Source of the DNA: Taurinivorans muris
Lineage (GTDB): Bacteria; Desulfobacterota; Desulfovibrionia; Desulfovibrionales; Desulfovibrionaceae
NCBI RefSeq assembly: GCF_025232395.1
Contig: NZ_CP065938.1
Span: forward strand, 1,178,001 to 1,242,000
Length of the DNA stretch: 64,000 nucleotides
Reading direction: 5' to 3'
The translations under genes were made by a program, and so were the position numbers. The notes under the pieces were generated by a model. That model was given only the letters and a program-made list of their open reading frames with translations, did not search any database and was not told the origin of the DNA. Positions 28,148-37,539 of the stretch are shown here, one piece after another. The stretch's first letter is position 1; every line of letters starts with the position of its first letter.

Positions 28148-28984
28148 TCATTCCACGCCAAAAAACCGGCGGGCATTGTTTCCGCATTGCTCCCAAAGTT
28201 CCGCTGTGCCGACTTCCAACTCCTTAGCCACGCATTCCGCCGTGAACACGGTGAAAGCAGGTTCATTGGGCTTGCCGCGCCAAGGTTCGGGGCTTAAATA
28301 AGGACTGTCCGTTTCCAGCAGCAAACGTTCCCTGTCTATGATTTTCAAAGCCTCGCGCACATGGGCGTTGGCTTTGTATGTCACCGAGCCCGGAACGGAT
28401 ATGTGCCAGCCGTGGGAAAGCACAATTTCCGCACATTCCCTGTCCCTGTCAAAGCAATGCCACAGCAAAGGATAATCATGGAATCCCTGTTCCAGCAAAA
28501 TGTTCACGGTATCTTCAAAAGCATCCCTGCTGTGAATAACGACAGGCAATGCGCATTGCTTCGCAAGGGCAAGCATTTTAATAAAATATTCCTGCTGCAA
28601 CGCATGCGGAACTTCTTTCCAATAATAATCAAGCCCTATCTCGCCCACAGCACGGATTTTTCGCTTTTCCTTCTTATCCCGCATGATATCTTCATATATG
28701 CGTTCCGTTTCGCCTGCGTCGATTTCCAACAAATCCGTAGGGTGCAAGCCATAAATGAAAAAGACATGCTCCTTGTCATCAAAATAATCCTTATGCTCAA
28801 TATATTGCTTATGCCCCAAAAGAACTTCCCCAATGGTTCTCACTCCAGCTTCTTTTGCCCGCAAAAGCACTTCATCCCTTTCTTCCCACAAAGGAGGCGT
28901 CACGATATGCGCATGGCTGTCGCAGCCGACCAAGGGCAAATTCAATGTTTTCGGGTCAATATACACTTTCTTTTTATGTCCCAT
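28148..28984 (-). CDS. TatD-family metal-dependent hydrolase
   Basis: 278 residues. GCDSHAHIVTP carries the HxH metal ligands, GEIGLDYYW the Glu, PVVIHSRDAFEDT and LLWHCFDRD the His ligands, and LLETDSPYLSPEPWRGKPNE the conserved Asp. TatD-like proteins are 3'-5' exonucleases or D-aminoacyl-tRNA/nucleic acid hydrolases. An N-terminal extension of about 20 residues is present. GAGGATAAAAA precedes the ATG at 28984. Divergent from the trp leader. Confidence 0.9.
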   Translation of the reverse strand: MGHKKKVYIDPKTLNLPLVGCDSHAHIVTPPLWEERDEVLLRAKEAGVRTIGEVLLGHKQYIEHKDYFDDKEHVFFIYGLHPTDLLEIDAGETERIYEDIMRDKKEKRKIRAVGEIGLDYYWKEVPHALQQEYFIKMLALAKQCALPVVIHSRDAFEDTVNILLEQGFHDYPLLWHCFDRDRECAEIVLSHGWHISVPGSVTYKANAHVREALKIIDRERLLLETDSPYLSPEPWRGKPNEPAFTVFTAECVAKELEVGTAELWEQCGNNARRFFGVE

Positions 28985-29004
28985 TTTTTATCCTCGCTTT
29001 TCGC

Positions 29005-29033
29005 TTGACAAAAGCCCGACTTTTTTTTATACA
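29005..29033 (+). promoter_or_regulatory. sigma-70 promoter of trpL-trpB
   Basis: A perfect TTGACA (29005-29010), a 17-base spacer and TATACA (29028-29033). The expected start of transcription, about 29039-29041, falls on the ATG of the leader peptide. Confidence 0.75.
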
Positions 29034-29040
29034 TGTTTTT

Positions 29041-29097
29041 ATGAAAACGCAAAAAATACAACACTCTTACATTTCTTGGTGGTGGCTCGTGAAATAA
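29041..29097 (+). CDS. trpL: trp operon leader peptide
   Basis: An 18-codon frame with three consecutive Trp codons at residues 13-15, followed by Leu-Val-Lys and TAA. It precedes a rho-independent terminator and trpB, the layout of tryptophan attenuation: ribosome stalling at the Trp run when tryptophan is scarce changes folding of the downstream RNA. No ribosome site lies between the predicted transcription start and the ATG, so translation may be leaderless. Confidence 0.75.
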   Translation: MKTQKIQHSYISWWWLVK

Positions 29098-29099
29098 CG

Positions 29100-29168
29100 G
29101 GTCGGATTTTTTGCAGCCAAATTTTAACTAAAAATTACGACCGAACTTTGCTTGGTCGTTTTTTTTTA
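29100..29168 (+). terminator. trp attenuator (antiterminator and terminator)
   Basis: The terminator stem is ACGACC (29137-29142) with GGTCGT (29154-29159), followed by nine Ts. The competing segment GGTCG at 29100-29104 can pair with CGACC of the terminator to form an antiterminator, and TGGCT within the Trp codons can pair with AGCCA near 29115. This gives the classic 1:2, 2:3 and 3:4 alternatives. Confidence 0.75.
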
Positions 29169-29207
29169 TCCCAGATTAGGCATAGTTCGGAAAAAAAGGA
29201 GAAAACC

Positions 29208-30437
29208 ATGTCTACTCAATCCAACAATTCCAACATTCAAAACTCTCAGGAAAATTCACTCGGGTTTTATGGCAGCCACGGGGGGCAATTTGTTCCCGAT
29301 GAAATGAAAGCGCGTCTTAATGAAGTTGCTGACTGCTTCAATAAATATAAAAACGACAAAAATTTCTTAGCCGAATTGGACGATCTTTACAAGCATTTTT
29401 GCGGCCGTCCAACCCCGATTTTTTATTGCGAAAATCTTTCAAAGCAATTAGGCGGTGCGGATATTTACTTAAAACGTGAAGATCTCAACCACTTAGGGGC
29501 GCATAAGCTCAATAACGCCTTGGGACAGCTCCTCCTTGCAAAACGCATGGGCAAAACCCGCATCATCGCAGAAACCGGAGCAGGACAGCACGGTGTCGCA
29601 ACCGCCGCCGTATCCGCCTTATACGGTTTGAAATGCACTATTTACATGGGTGAGGAAGATATTCGCCGCCAAGAGCTCAATGTGCTTAGAATGAGGATGA
29701 TGGGCGCGGAAGTCATTGCAGCCACGAGCGGACAAAAAACCCTCAAGGAAGCCGTGGACGAAGCGCTTGAAGCCTTTGTGAACGATCCGGAAAGCTTTTA
29801 TGTTTTAGGTTCTGCTGTCGGTCCTTATCCGTACCCCGAAATAGTTCATCACTTTCAATCCGTCATCAGCTTTGAAGCAAGGGAGCAATTCCAAACCATG
29901 ACCAATTCCCTTCCCGACATGGTTGTCGCCTGTGTCGGCGGAGGTTCCAACGCCATCGGCATGTTTTCCCACTTCATCAAAGATAAGGACGTCGCCCTCG
30001 TGGGTGCGGAACCCGGCGGTATCGGTAATAAAATCGGTGAACATGCGGCAAGCCTCGTACATGGCAAAGAAAGCATTTTGCACGGCTTTAAAAGCTATGT
30101 CTGTTTGGACGAAAAAGGCGAAGTCGCCCCTGTCTATTCCATTTCCGCCGGACTTGATTATCCTTCCGTCAGCCCGGAACACGCCCATCTGAAAGACATA
30201 GGCCGCGCAAGTTATGTTGCCGTTACGGATGAAGAAGCTATCAAAGCGTTCTTTATCCTTTCAAAATCACAAGGAATCATTCCCGCTTTGGAATCAGCCC
30301 ACGCTCTTGCCCATGCGATAAAAGTCGCTCCGAATATGAAAGGCAAAAAAATTCTTGTCTGCCTTTCAGGGCGCGGTGACAAGGATGTCGACCAGATATC
30401 AGCCATGTTAAAGGAAAATAAAATTCAAATGTCCTGA
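29208..30437 (+). CDS. trpB: tryptophan synthase beta chain
   Basis: 409 residues. The PLP-binding region [15 protein letters not shown] contains the Schiff-base lysine in [12 protein letters not shown] the phosphate loop, and AEPGG and CLSGRGDKD the late motifs. It joins indole and serine to make tryptophan. The first 25 residues are Ser/Asn/Gln-rich and unlike typical TrpB. AAGGAG precedes the ATG at 29208. No trpA is nearby, so the gene stands alone under an attenuator. Confidence 0.95.
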   Translation: MSTQSNNSNIQNSQENSLGFYGSHGGQFVPDEMKARLNEVADCFNKYKNDKNFLAELDDLYKHFCGRPTPIFYCENLSKQLGGADIYLKREDLNHLGAHKLNNALGQLLLAKRMGKTRIIAETGAGQHGVATAAVSALYGLKCTIYMGEEDIRRQELNVLRMRMMGAEVIAATSGQKTLKEAVDEALEAFVNDPESFYVLGSAVGPYPYPEIVHHFQSVISFEAREQFQTMTNSLPDMVVACVGGGSNAIGMFSHFIKDKDVALVGAEPGGIGNKIGEHAASLVHGKESILHGFKSYVCLDEKGEVAPVYSISAGLDYPSVSPEHAHLKDIGRASYVAVTDEEAIKAFFILSKSQGIIPALESAHALAHAIKVAPNMKGKKILVCLSGRGDKDVDQISAMLKENKIQMS

Positions 30438-30467
30438 ACATCTTGCGAAATCCACAAAAATTTTTAC

Positions 30468-30498
30468 GGAGAGAAGCTTTGCTTTTCTCCTTTTTTTT
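30468..30498 (+). terminator. terminator of trpB
   Basis: A 10-bp stem GGAGAGAAGC/GCTTTTCTCC with one G-U pair and a three-T loop (30468-30490), followed by eight Ts. Confidence 0.85.
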
Positions 30499-30537
30499 AG
30501 TATTATCCGGCTATATGCTTCTTCAAGTGAGGTACGT

Positions 30538-31638
30538 ATGATTGGTTGGAATCACTATAATCCCGTTGAAATTCACGCAGGGCTCGACTGCCGTAAAGAA
30601 ATCGGCTATTTCTTGCCGAATGCCGGAACTGCATTGATTGTCACCACCAAAGGCATTCAGGAAAGAGGACAGCTGGCGGAACTCACCCGGTATTTACCCT
30701 TGCCCTATGAAGTTTTTACTGCCGAACCCGAACCGGATTTGGATAAATTGGATACATTCTATCAGCAAAACAAACAAAAAGTCTTCCATATCATCATCGC
30801 CCTCGGCGGCGGGTCCGTCATCGACAGCGCAAAAGCCCTGTCCTGCGCTTTCATGCAGACCGAACATGAAAAACCTTTGCATGCCTGGCTCAGGGAAAAG
30901 AAGCCTCTGCCCGCTTCCGCCCTGCCCCTTATCGCCATACCGACAACAGCGGGCACCGGTTCCGAAGTTACAAGTTTCGCAACGATTTGGGACAGACAAA
31001 ACATGAAAAAATGCTCTTTGTCCGCAAGGGCATGTTATCCCAAAGTGGCGCTGCTTGACCCGTATTTTACGAAAACATTGCCTTGGAAACAAACCGTATA
31101 CAGCGCATTGGATTCTTTTTCCCATGCTCTTGAAAGTTTGTGGAACAAGCATGCGACCCCCATAAGTCTTTTTTATGCCAAACGTTCCCTGCAAATTGTG
31201 ATGAATTCGCTCCATTATATCGAACACGACCCCTACGACATGAAAAACCGCTATCACCTGCAGGAAGCAGCCATGGCGGCAGGTGTCGCAATCAGCCAAA
31301 ACCACAGCTCCATTTCCCATTCCATTTCCTATCCGCTGACTCTGCATTACCAAGCGCCCCACGGTTTGGCGTGCTCCGCCTTTTTATTGCCTATTTTGGA
31401 ACTTGTCATAAAAAATAACGCCTTTGTCCTTCCGTTGGGAGAAGATTTCATCAACGGCATGCATGAGTTCTTAACCCGATACAAACCCTATATCCTCATC
31501 CGCAAACATTGCAGTTTGGAAGAAGCGCAAAGCAAAATCGACGAGATGTTCACCCCTGAACGGGCGGGAACCTTTGTTTTGAATTTATCAAAAGAAGATG
31601 TGCTTGCAATTCTTAAACGGGGTTATGAATTACAATAA
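30538..31638 (+). CDS. iron-containing alcohol dehydrogenase
   Basis: 366 residues of the group III Fe-ADH family. [12 protein letters not shown] binds the NAD(P) pyrophosphate, [16 protein letters not shown] is the conserved central motif, and the metal ligands include H in SFSHALES and H in the late [12 protein letters not shown]. The length resembles the phosphonoacetaldehyde- or sulfoacetaldehyde-reductase-like subgroup more than large AdhE-type enzymes, but the substrate cannot be told. GTGAGG precedes the ATG. It overlaps the DUF2065 gene by one base and is followed by glmU. Confidence 0.85.
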   Translation: MIGWNHYNPVEIHAGLDCRKEIGYFLPNAGTALIVTTKGIQERGQLAELTRYLPLPYEVFTAEPEPDLDKLDTFYQQNKQKVFHIIIALGGGSVIDSAKALSCAFMQTEHEKPLHAWLREKKPLPASALPLIAIPTTAGTGSEVTSFATIWDRQNMKKCSLSARACYPKVALLDPYFTKTLPWKQTVYSALDSFSHALESLWNKHATPISLFYAKRSLQIVMNSLHYIEHDPYDMKNRYHLQEAAMAAGVAISQNHSSISHSISYPLTLHYQAPHGLACSAFLLPILELVIKNNAFVLPLGEDFINGMHEFLTRYKPYILIRKHCSLEEAQSKIDEMFTPERAGTFVLNLSKEDVLAILKRGYELQ

Positions 31639-31835
31639 TGAATGAGTTTTTTGCCTATATTGTCACCGGACTTGGCTTCGCCTGTATTTTCGAGGCGCTG
31701 CCATGGCTTATCAGCCCGGAAAAAATGCGGGATTTTTTATTGCAATTATCAGCCGTCAATGCCGACCAATTAAGATATTACGGCTATTTTTTGCTCGTCC
31801 TCGGAATTTTCTTTGTCTGGTCAGCACGTCCATAA
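31638..31835 (+). CDS. DUF2065 (YjeT-like) small membrane protein
   Basis: 65 residues with two hydrophobic helices separated by a short polar loop: FFAYIVTGLGFACIFEALPW and YYGYFLLVLGIFFVW. The PEKMRDFL segment between them matches DUF2065. Function unknown. Its ATG overlaps the stop of the Fe-ADH gene, so they are translationally linked. Confidence 0.8.
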   Translation: MNEFFAYIVTGLGFACIFEALPWLISPEKMRDFLLQLSAVNADQLRYYGYFLLVLGIFFVWSARP

Positions 31836-31844
31836 GGAGAACCT

Positions 31845-33269
31845 ATGCAAATCTGCACCCTTATTTTAGCAGCAGGAAAAGGAACAAGAATGCCTTCCGC
31901 CAAGCCTAAAGCCTTGCAAACCGTTTTAGGCGAAGCCATGCTTTCCCATGTTTACCAAGCCGCATCACAAATAAGCACTGCTCTTTGGACCGTGATCGGA
32001 CATAAAGCCGAACTTGTGGAAAAGCACCTGTCGGAAGAGTTCGGCGAAACAGCAAGCCAGCATTGCATTTTGCAAACGGAACAGTTAGGCACGGGACACG
32101 CGGTTCTTTGCGCAATGGAAAAAATTAAAAACACCATTGACTTGGACCATACGAAAATTCTTATTTTAAATGCCGATGTTCCTCTTATAAAGAAAGAACT
32201 GCTTTCCGATTTCATACAAAAAGCAAAGGACTACCCTCTCGCTTTTATCAGCATATTGCTTGATGACGCTCAAAGCTACGGACGTGTCGTGCGTGAAGGT
32301 TTTTTGGAAAAAGCCCGAAAAAACTCCATAAAGGACCATGCAGGCAACACCGGGAACGTCACAAAAATTATCGAGGCGAAAGATTTTAAACTCGCCTATC
32401 CGGAAAGCGAAATTTTTGAAGTCAATTCCGGAATTTACCTTGTCAATGCAAGATTGCTGCTTGATTTTCTGCCTAAGCTCACAAGCGCGAATGCGAGCAG
32501 GGAATATTACCTTACCGATATTGTCAGCCTTGCGAAAGAAAACGATGTTCCTATCGAAGCTTTTTGCTATGAGAACGCTTCCGCCCTGCTCGGAGTCAAT
32601 ACCCCTTTGGAACTCAGTCAAGCGGAAACGATTTTACAAAAAGAAATCAATACGTCCCTTATGCAAAACGGCGTTGTTTTGCATAATCCCGACACTGTCC
32701 GTATCAGTCCTTTTGCAGCCATTTCACGAGGCGTGGAAATTTTCGGACCTTGTGAAATTTACGGAAAAAGCGTGATTGGAGATTACAGCACCATTCAGTC
32801 CCATTGCGTCATAAAAAATACTTCCATCGGTGAAAATTGCACAGTCCGAAACTTCTGTCATTTTGAAAACGCCGGCGTCGGCAATAATGCAAAGCTCGGA
32901 CCTTACGCCCGCCTGCGTCCGCTAGCGCAGCTTTGTGACGATGTGCATTTGGGCAATTTTGTTGAAATCAAAAAAAGCACTATCGGCAACGGTTCAAAAG
33001 TCAATCATCTATCCTATATCGGCGACAGCCTCGTGGGAAGCGGGGTCAACGTGGGAGCAGGCTGTATCACCTGCAATTACGACGGAAAAAACAAGCACCA
33101 AACCATTATTGAAGACAACGCCTTTTTAGGCTCAAACTGCGCTTTTGTCGCACCCGTGACCATTGCGAAAAATACCCTTGTGGGAGCTGGTTCCGTTATC
33201 ACCAAAAACACGGAAGAAAACGGCCTCGCCATTGCAAGAGCGAAACAAACCAATATAAAACGGAAATAA
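31845..33269 (+). CDS. glmU: bifunctional UDP-N-acetylglucosamine pyrophosphorylase / GlcN-1-P acetyltransferase
   Basis: 474 residues. The N-terminal pyrophosphorylase opens LILAAGKGTRMPSAKPKALQ. The C-terminal left-handed beta-helix has isoleucine-patch repeats (for example GPYARLRPLAQL and LSYIGDSLVGSGVNVGAGCI), the acetyltransferase part. It makes UDP-GlcNAc for peptidoglycan and lipopolysaccharide. AAGGAGAACCT precedes the ATG. Last gene of the three-gene run before a bidirectional terminator. Confidence 0.96.
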   Translation: MQICTLILAAGKGTRMPSAKPKALQTVLGEAMLSHVYQAASQISTALWTVIGHKAELVEKHLSEEFGETASQHCILQTEQLGTGHAVLCAMEKIKNTIDLDHTKILILNADVPLIKKELLSDFIQKAKDYPLAFISILLDDAQSYGRVVREGFLEKARKNSIKDHAGNTGNVTKIIEAKDFKLAYPESEIFEVNSGIYLVNARLLLDFLPKLTSANASREYYLTDIVSLAKENDVPIEAFCYENASALLGVNTPLELSQAETILQKEINTSLMQNGVVLHNPDTVRISPFAAISRGVEIFGPCEIYGKSVIGDYSTIQSHCVIKNTSIGENCTVRNFCHFENAGVGNNAKLGPYARLRPLAQLCDDVHLGNFVEIKKSTIGNGSKVNHLSYIGDSLVGSGVNVGAGCITCNYDGKNKHQTIIEDNAFLGSNCAFVAPVTIAKNTLVGAGSVITKNTEENGLAIARAKQTNIKRK

Positions 33270-33275
33270 AAAACA

Positions 33276-33309
33276 CCCTTGCCCGGCTTTTATATTCGGA
33301 ACGCAAGGG
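33276..33309 (-). terminator. terminator between convergent glmU and bamD
   Basis: A 7-bp stem CCCTTGC/GCAAGGG with a long loop; on the minus strand it is followed by GTGTTTTTT, so it fits best after bamD, but it may stop both transcripts. Confidence 0.6.
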
Positions 33310-33362
33310 AGTTTTCAGTTTATTTTTTATTTATGCCGCAACAAGAAAAATTTCCGTATGTT

Positions 33363-34088
33363 TTATAACCAGCTTTTCAGCCAGTTTTTCCATGAACCTT
33401 CTTTCTGCTCCCTTATTTCCTCCGCACTTTCCTTTCTGAAGAGGATATAAGAAGCTTCAGCCTGTTTTTTGGAATATTCATATACCTGCTCGACATCGGG
33501 AAATTGCTCCATGATACGGGTATATCTGTTATAGGCAGCCTCGTAGTTGCCCATATTCCAATATACATTGCTGATAAAAACCTCACGTTCCGCCAAAAGC
33601 CTGCGGCATGTTTTCAGTTCTTCCTGCGCAAGCGCCGCATATTCCGTATCAGGATATTCATTGACAACACGGCTTGCATATTCTTCCGCCATTTGAACGT
33701 TTGAAGAAGCCCTGTCGATGGAACGGTAACTCAAACGCAAGGACCGCGCCGCCTGCAGCAAAACATACGGAATGGCTTCATGCCTTGGGTGCAAACTTTC
33801 AAAATCACGGTACGCATCCGCGGCATTGAGATAATCCTCATTCAAATACAGAGCATCCGCAAGTCCCAGTTCCGCTTCAATAACATAAGGACTGAAAGGG
33901 TAATTGTCTTTAATATCCGTAAACAGAAGCACCGCCTTTCCATACTCTTTCATCTGCATGGACTCAACGGCGACTTCAAATTTTTCCTGCACGGTATCGG
34001 TCGGAGTTTCGACAAAATAACTGTCGATAAGCCCGCCGCAGCCCGTTAAAGAAAAGCAGAACATCAAGGCAAGAACAAAATTACGCAT
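33363..34088 (-). CDS. bamD: outer membrane protein assembly factor BamD
   Basis: 241 residues starting with a lipoprotein signal: MRNFVLALMFCFSLTGCGG has the lipobox LTGC with Cys at residue 17. TPR-like repeats follow, for example AVLLFTDIKDNYPFSPYVIE, typical of BamD, the TPR lipoprotein of the BAM complex that inserts beta-barrels into the outer membrane. It overlaps trxB by eight bases, an unusual neighbour. Confidence 0.88.
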   Translation of the reverse strand: MRNFVLALMFCFSLTGCGGLIDSYFVETPTDTVQEKFEVAVESMQMKEYGKAVLLFTDIKDNYPFSPYVIEAELGLADALYLNEDYLNAADAYRDFESLHPRHEAIPYVLLQAARSLRLSYRSIDRASSNVQMAEEYASRVVNEYPDTEYAALAQEELKTCRRLLAEREVFISNVYWNMGNYEAAYNRYTRIMEQFPDVEQVYEYSKKQAEASYILFRKESAEEIREQKEGSWKNWLKSWL

Positions 34089-35019
34089 TTAACTGCTCCA
34101 AATACCGAATGGCGGAATTTGCCGCAGTCGCGCCGTCACCAACAGCTGTGCAAACCTGGCTGCATAATTTCGCCCTGGTATCCCCGGCTGCAAAAATTCC
34201 GGGAATATTCGTCTGCATTTCCTGATCCGTGAGAATGAAGCCCTGTTCATTCCTTTCAAGATTTTCAGGCACAAAACGCGCATTGGAAACATGCCCGATG
34301 TACACAAAAATACCTTCCACCGGAAGTTCGCGTTTTTCATTGGTTTCAACATGCCGGACAATGACTTTTTTCAAAGTGGGCTCACCGGCGAGGCTATCCA
34401 CGACGCAGCTTGTCACAAGTTCGATTTTTTCCGGAACGGCACGTATTTTATCAAGATAAATTTGCGCGCCTCTGAACCCTTCGCGGCGGTGAATGATATA
34501 TATTTTATTCACAATACGGGAAAGATACAGCGCTTCTTCGAGGGCGGAATTGCCCCCACCCACAATTGCGACATCCAATCCGCGGTAAAAGTTGCCATCG
34601 CATAAGGCGCAGTAAGACACGCCCTTTCCTTTATACGTTTCTTCTTCGGGCACGCCGAGGGGACGGCTGCTCGCACCTGTTGCGATGATGACTGCGCGGG
34701 TTTTTACCTGATCTCCGTTTTGCATGTGCAAAACATGCATCGCCCCGTTTTCTTCAATCGTTTCAATTTTCAACACTTCGCCGCGAATGTGCTCGACATC
34801 GTACTCATTGACATGAGCGGTGAAAAGGTCAGCCAATTCCCAGCCCTTCACGCCTTTGGGAAAACCCAGATAATTCTCAATTTCCGATGTGCTGAGAACT
34901 TGTCCGCCCGAACTGTTTTTTTCAATAAGGGCGGTTCGCAATCCTGCACGGACCAAGTAAAGGCTGGCATTCAAACCGGCCGGACCTGAACCGATAACAA
35001 CAGCATCAAATGTTAACAT
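34081..35019 (-). CDS. trxB: thioredoxin reductase
   Basis: 312 residues. FAD-binding VIGSGPAGLNASLYLVRAGL, the redox motif CALCDG at about residues 136-141, NADPH-binding GGGNSALEEALYLSR, and GIFAAGDTR near the C-terminus. It reduces thioredoxin with NADPH. It follows trxA by one base and shares its promoter. Confidence 0.95.
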   Translation of the reverse strand: MLTFDAVVIGSGPAGLNASLYLVRAGLRTALIEKNSSGGQVLSTSEIENYLGFPKGVKGWELADLFTAHVNEYDVEHIRGEVLKIETIEENGAMHVLHMQNGDQVKTRAVIIATGASSRPLGVPEEETYKGKGVSYCALCDGNFYRGLDVAIVGGGNSALEEALYLSRIVNKIYIIHRREGFRGAQIYLDKIRAVPEKIELVTSCVVDSLAGEPTLKKVIVRHVETNEKRELPVEGIFVYIGHVSNARFVPENLERNEQGFILTDQEMQTNIPGIFAAGDTRAKLCSQVCTAVGDGATAANSAIRYLEQLNA

Positions 35020-35020
35020 A

Positions 35021-35338
35021 TCACAATGCCTTATTAATCAATTCAACGATATTGTCTTTTGCGACGGCACCGGTCACCTGATCAACAACTTCACCGTCTT
35101 TGAACATGATTAAGGTCGGAATAGCGCGAATGCCAAAACGGCTCGGTGCGGATTGATTTTCATCAACATTGACTTTGCAGACAAGAACTTTGCCGTCAAA
35201 TTCTTTGGAAATTTCTTCAACAATAGGGCTAACAGCACGACATGGACCGCACCAAGGCGCCCAAAAATCCACTAAAACAGGAAGTTCGTTTTTCAAAACA
35301 GTTGCATCAAAATTTGCATCGCTTACTTCAATAGCCAT
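35021..35338 (-). CDS. trxA: thioredoxin
   Basis: 105 residues with the active site WAPWCGPCRAVSP (residues about 28-40) and the cis-Pro segment IRAIPTLIMFKDG. It supplies electrons to ribonucleotide reductase and other reductases in the cytoplasm. AAAGGAGAAAA precedes the ATG at 35338. First gene of the trxA-trxB-bamD transcript. Confidence 0.96.
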   Translation of the reverse strand: MAIEVSDANFDATVLKNELPVLVDFWAPWCGPCRAVSPIVEEISKEFDGKVLVCKVNVDENQSAPSRFGIRAIPTLIMFKDGEVVDQVTGAVAKDNIVELINKAL

Positions 35339-35388
35339 ATTTTTCTCCTTTCATGCTCTTAAGCTTAAATTTTAACTGTATAATCTTT

Positions 35389-35417
35389 TATTTAAGATTA
35401 AAATGCCATTCTGTCAA
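35389..35417 (-). promoter_or_regulatory. sigma-70 promoter of trxA-trxB
   Basis: On the minus strand, TTGACA (35417-35412), a 17-base spacer and TAAATA (35394-35389), about 50 bases before the trxA start. Confidence 0.65.
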
Positions 35418-35440
35418 CGTTATAATTAATTCCAAACCCG

Positions 35441-36511
35441 TCAGCATTTCTTGTAATCACAAGGAATAATTCTCCCTCTCGGTACGGCGGTCAGCGTATC
35501 GTCATGGCATAAACCCGATTTTGCGAGCAATAACCCGGTGTATGCGACCATTATTCCGTTATCGGAACAAAATTTATTTTGAGGGATGTATAAAGGCAAA
35601 CGCATTTCACGGGCAAATTCCGCAAACCTCCTGCGGACAAAACTGTTTGCGGCAACTCCGCCTGCAACGATAATACAGGCTGCCGGAAATTCTTTAATAG
35701 CCCGTCTCGCTTTTATGACAAGCGTATCGGCTACCGCATACAAATAGGAAGCAGCCCCGTTTTTGGTTTCCGAAGGGGCATTTTCAAAAAATTCTTCCGC
35801 ATATTCTTTCCCTAAAGGCGGAAGATGCAATCCGGCGTTTTTATGCTGTTCAAGCCATAAGGCGGCAGCGGTTTTCATGCCGCTGAAGCTGAAATCATAG
35901 GTTTCATTTTTAATATAAGGACGCGGAAAAAGATGTTTATCAACGTCGCCAAGCTGTCCCAATTTATCAAGATACATGCCGCCGGGATACGGCAAACCAA
36001 GCATTTTCCCGAACTTGTCGCACGCTTCCCCTGCCGCGTCATCAAGGGTTTTTCCAAGCACATGCATGTCAACCGGGCTGTCCATCCGTATCAAGTGCGT
36101 ATGCCCCCCGGATACGAGAACACCGAGAGCGGGGAATGGTATTTCGTTCTCCAACCCTGCCGCCAATAAATGGGCATGCAGATGATTGATGCCGATAAGA
36201 GGAATGTCAGCCGCCAAAGAAAGGGTTTTAGCAAAAGAAACCCCGACAAGCAGACTGCCCAAAAGCCCGGGACCGCGCGTCACGGCAATCCTGTCGATAT
36301 GCTGCAGGCTTTTTCCACTTTCCTGCAAAAGTCTGTCAAAAAGCGGACCGATAAGCCGCGCATGTTCTCTTGAAGCAAGTTCAGGAACAACACCGCCAAA
36401 AAGCGCATGAATGGGAACCTGCGACGCCATAACGGAAGCCACAAGTCCGTTTTCGTCAACCAGTGCCAACCCCGTATCGTCACAGGAAGTTTCTATTCCC
36501 AAAACAAGCAT
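35441..36511 (-). CDS. tsaD: tRNA N6-adenosine threonylcarbamoyltransferase subunit TsaD
   Basis: 356 residues of the ASKHA fold: LGIETSCDDTGLALVD at the N-terminus, NHLHAHLL with metal-binding His residues, GVLVSGGHTHL and VAGGVAANSFVRRRF. It transfers threonylcarbamoyl to A37 of ANN-decoding tRNAs. GGGACTT precedes the ATG at 36511. It lies eight bases after fbp. Confidence 0.95.
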   Translation of the reverse strand: MLVLGIETSCDDTGLALVDENGLVASVMASQVPIHALFGGVVPELASREHARLIGPLFDRLLQESGKSLQHIDRIAVTRGPGLLGSLLVGVSFAKTLSLAADIPLIGINHLHAHLLAAGLENEIPFPALGVLVSGGHTHLIRMDSPVDMHVLGKTLDDAAGEACDKFGKMLGLPYPGGMYLDKLGQLGDVDKHLFPRPYIKNETYDFSFSGMKTAAALWLEQHKNAGLHLPPLGKEYAEEFFENAPSETKNGAASYLYAVADTLVIKARRAIKEFPAACIIVAGGVAANSFVRRRFAEFAREMRLPLYIPQNKFCSDNGIMVAYTGLLLAKSGLCHDDTLTAVPRGRIIPCDYKKC

Positions 36512-36519
36512 AAGTCCCT

Positions 36520-37494
36520 CTAGCCAAAAGCGCTTCTGTACTTCTCGACTTCCCTGACGGAACCGAAAATAAACGGTGTCCGCATATGCACGTGTTCAGG
36601 CATGGTTTCAAGAATGCGGTTTCCTTGCCCGTTTACGGCAAGTCCGCCTGCCTGCTCCATTAAAAAAGAAAGAGGGTTTGCTTCGTAAAGCAAACGAAGT
36701 TTTCCGTTTTTATTTTTCATGTCAGCAGGGTAACTGTAAATTCCGCCGTACAGCAGCGTTCTGTGAAAATCCGCGACCAATGAACCGACATAACGCAGGG
36801 AATACCCGCCATGCGTGAACATATCCACCGCCCTTTGGTCCTCTTTCGCCCATTTGTCATAATTGGCGGCATTGACAGAATAGTATTTGCCCGTTTCGGG
36901 AATTTTAATATTTTCATGGGAAAGTAAAAATTCCCCGACACTGGGGTCAAGCGTAAAGCCATAAACCCCATGCCCTGTGGAATAAACAAGCATGGTTGAA
37001 GGTCCGTACAGAAAATACCCTGCCGCAACCTGTTCGCTGCCTTTCCGTAAAATGTTTTCTTTTGTCAAGGCTGTGTTATCATCGACACGGTAAATGGAAA
37101 AGATAGTGCCGATGCTCACATTCGCTTCAATATTGGAAGAACCGTCGAGCGGGTCGAAAAAAATCACATAATTTCCGCGCTCTCCCGCATTGTCAATGAT
37201 GACAAGTTCCTCCTCTTCCTCCGAACCCAAAGCGCAAACCACTCCGCAGTTTTTCATGCGGTAAATCATCACGCTGTTTGCAAAATCATCAAGCTTTTGC
37301 ACCTGTTCGCCTTGGATATTGATATTTCCCGTTCCGCCCAAAATATCCACAAGTCCCGCTTTTGTGACGCTTCTGGAAATGATTTTGGCGGATAAGATCA
37401 AATCATGCAAAAGGGAAGTGAATTGTCCGGTAGCGGTGGGCGACCACTTCAATTGCATGGAATGGATATGCTCGATAACACTGATTTCTGCCAT
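36520..37494 (-). CDS. fbp: class I fructose-1,6-bisphosphatase
   Basis: 324 residues from the ATG at 37494, because GAGG is seven bases upstream; a longer in-frame form would run through the terminator. DPLDGSSNIEANVSIG is the metal-binding signature of class I FBPase. The YGGIYSYPADMKNKNGKLRL region is the active-site loop. A gluconeogenic enzyme. Confidence 0.95.
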   Translation of the reverse strand: MAEISVIEHIHSMQLKWSPTATGQFTSLLHDLILSAKIISRSVTKAGLVDILGGTGNINIQGEQVQKLDDFANSVMIYRMKNCGVVCALGSEEEEELVIIDNAGERGNYVIFFDPLDGSSNIEANVSIGTIFSIYRVDDNTALTKENILRKGSEQVAAGYFLYGPSTMLVYSTGHGVYGFTLDPSVGEFLLSHENIKIPETGKYYSVNAANYDKWAKEDQRAVDMFTHGGYSLRYVGSLVADFHRTLLYGGIYSYPADMKNKNGKLRLLYEANPLSFLMEQAGGLAVNGQGNRILETMPEHVHMRTPFIFGSVREVEKYRSAFG

Positions 37495-37508
37495 GTCAAA
37501 CCTCAATA

Positions 37509-37532
37509 AAAAAGTCCGATTCCGGACTTTTT
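37509..37532 (-). terminator. terminator after the lipoprotein gene, before fbp
   Basis: A 10-bp stem AAAAAGTCCG/CGGACTTTTT with a 4-base loop and T-rich tail on the minus strand. It sits just upstream of the fbp ribosome site and separates the two transcripts. Confidence 0.75.
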
Positions 37533-37539
37533 CCATATG

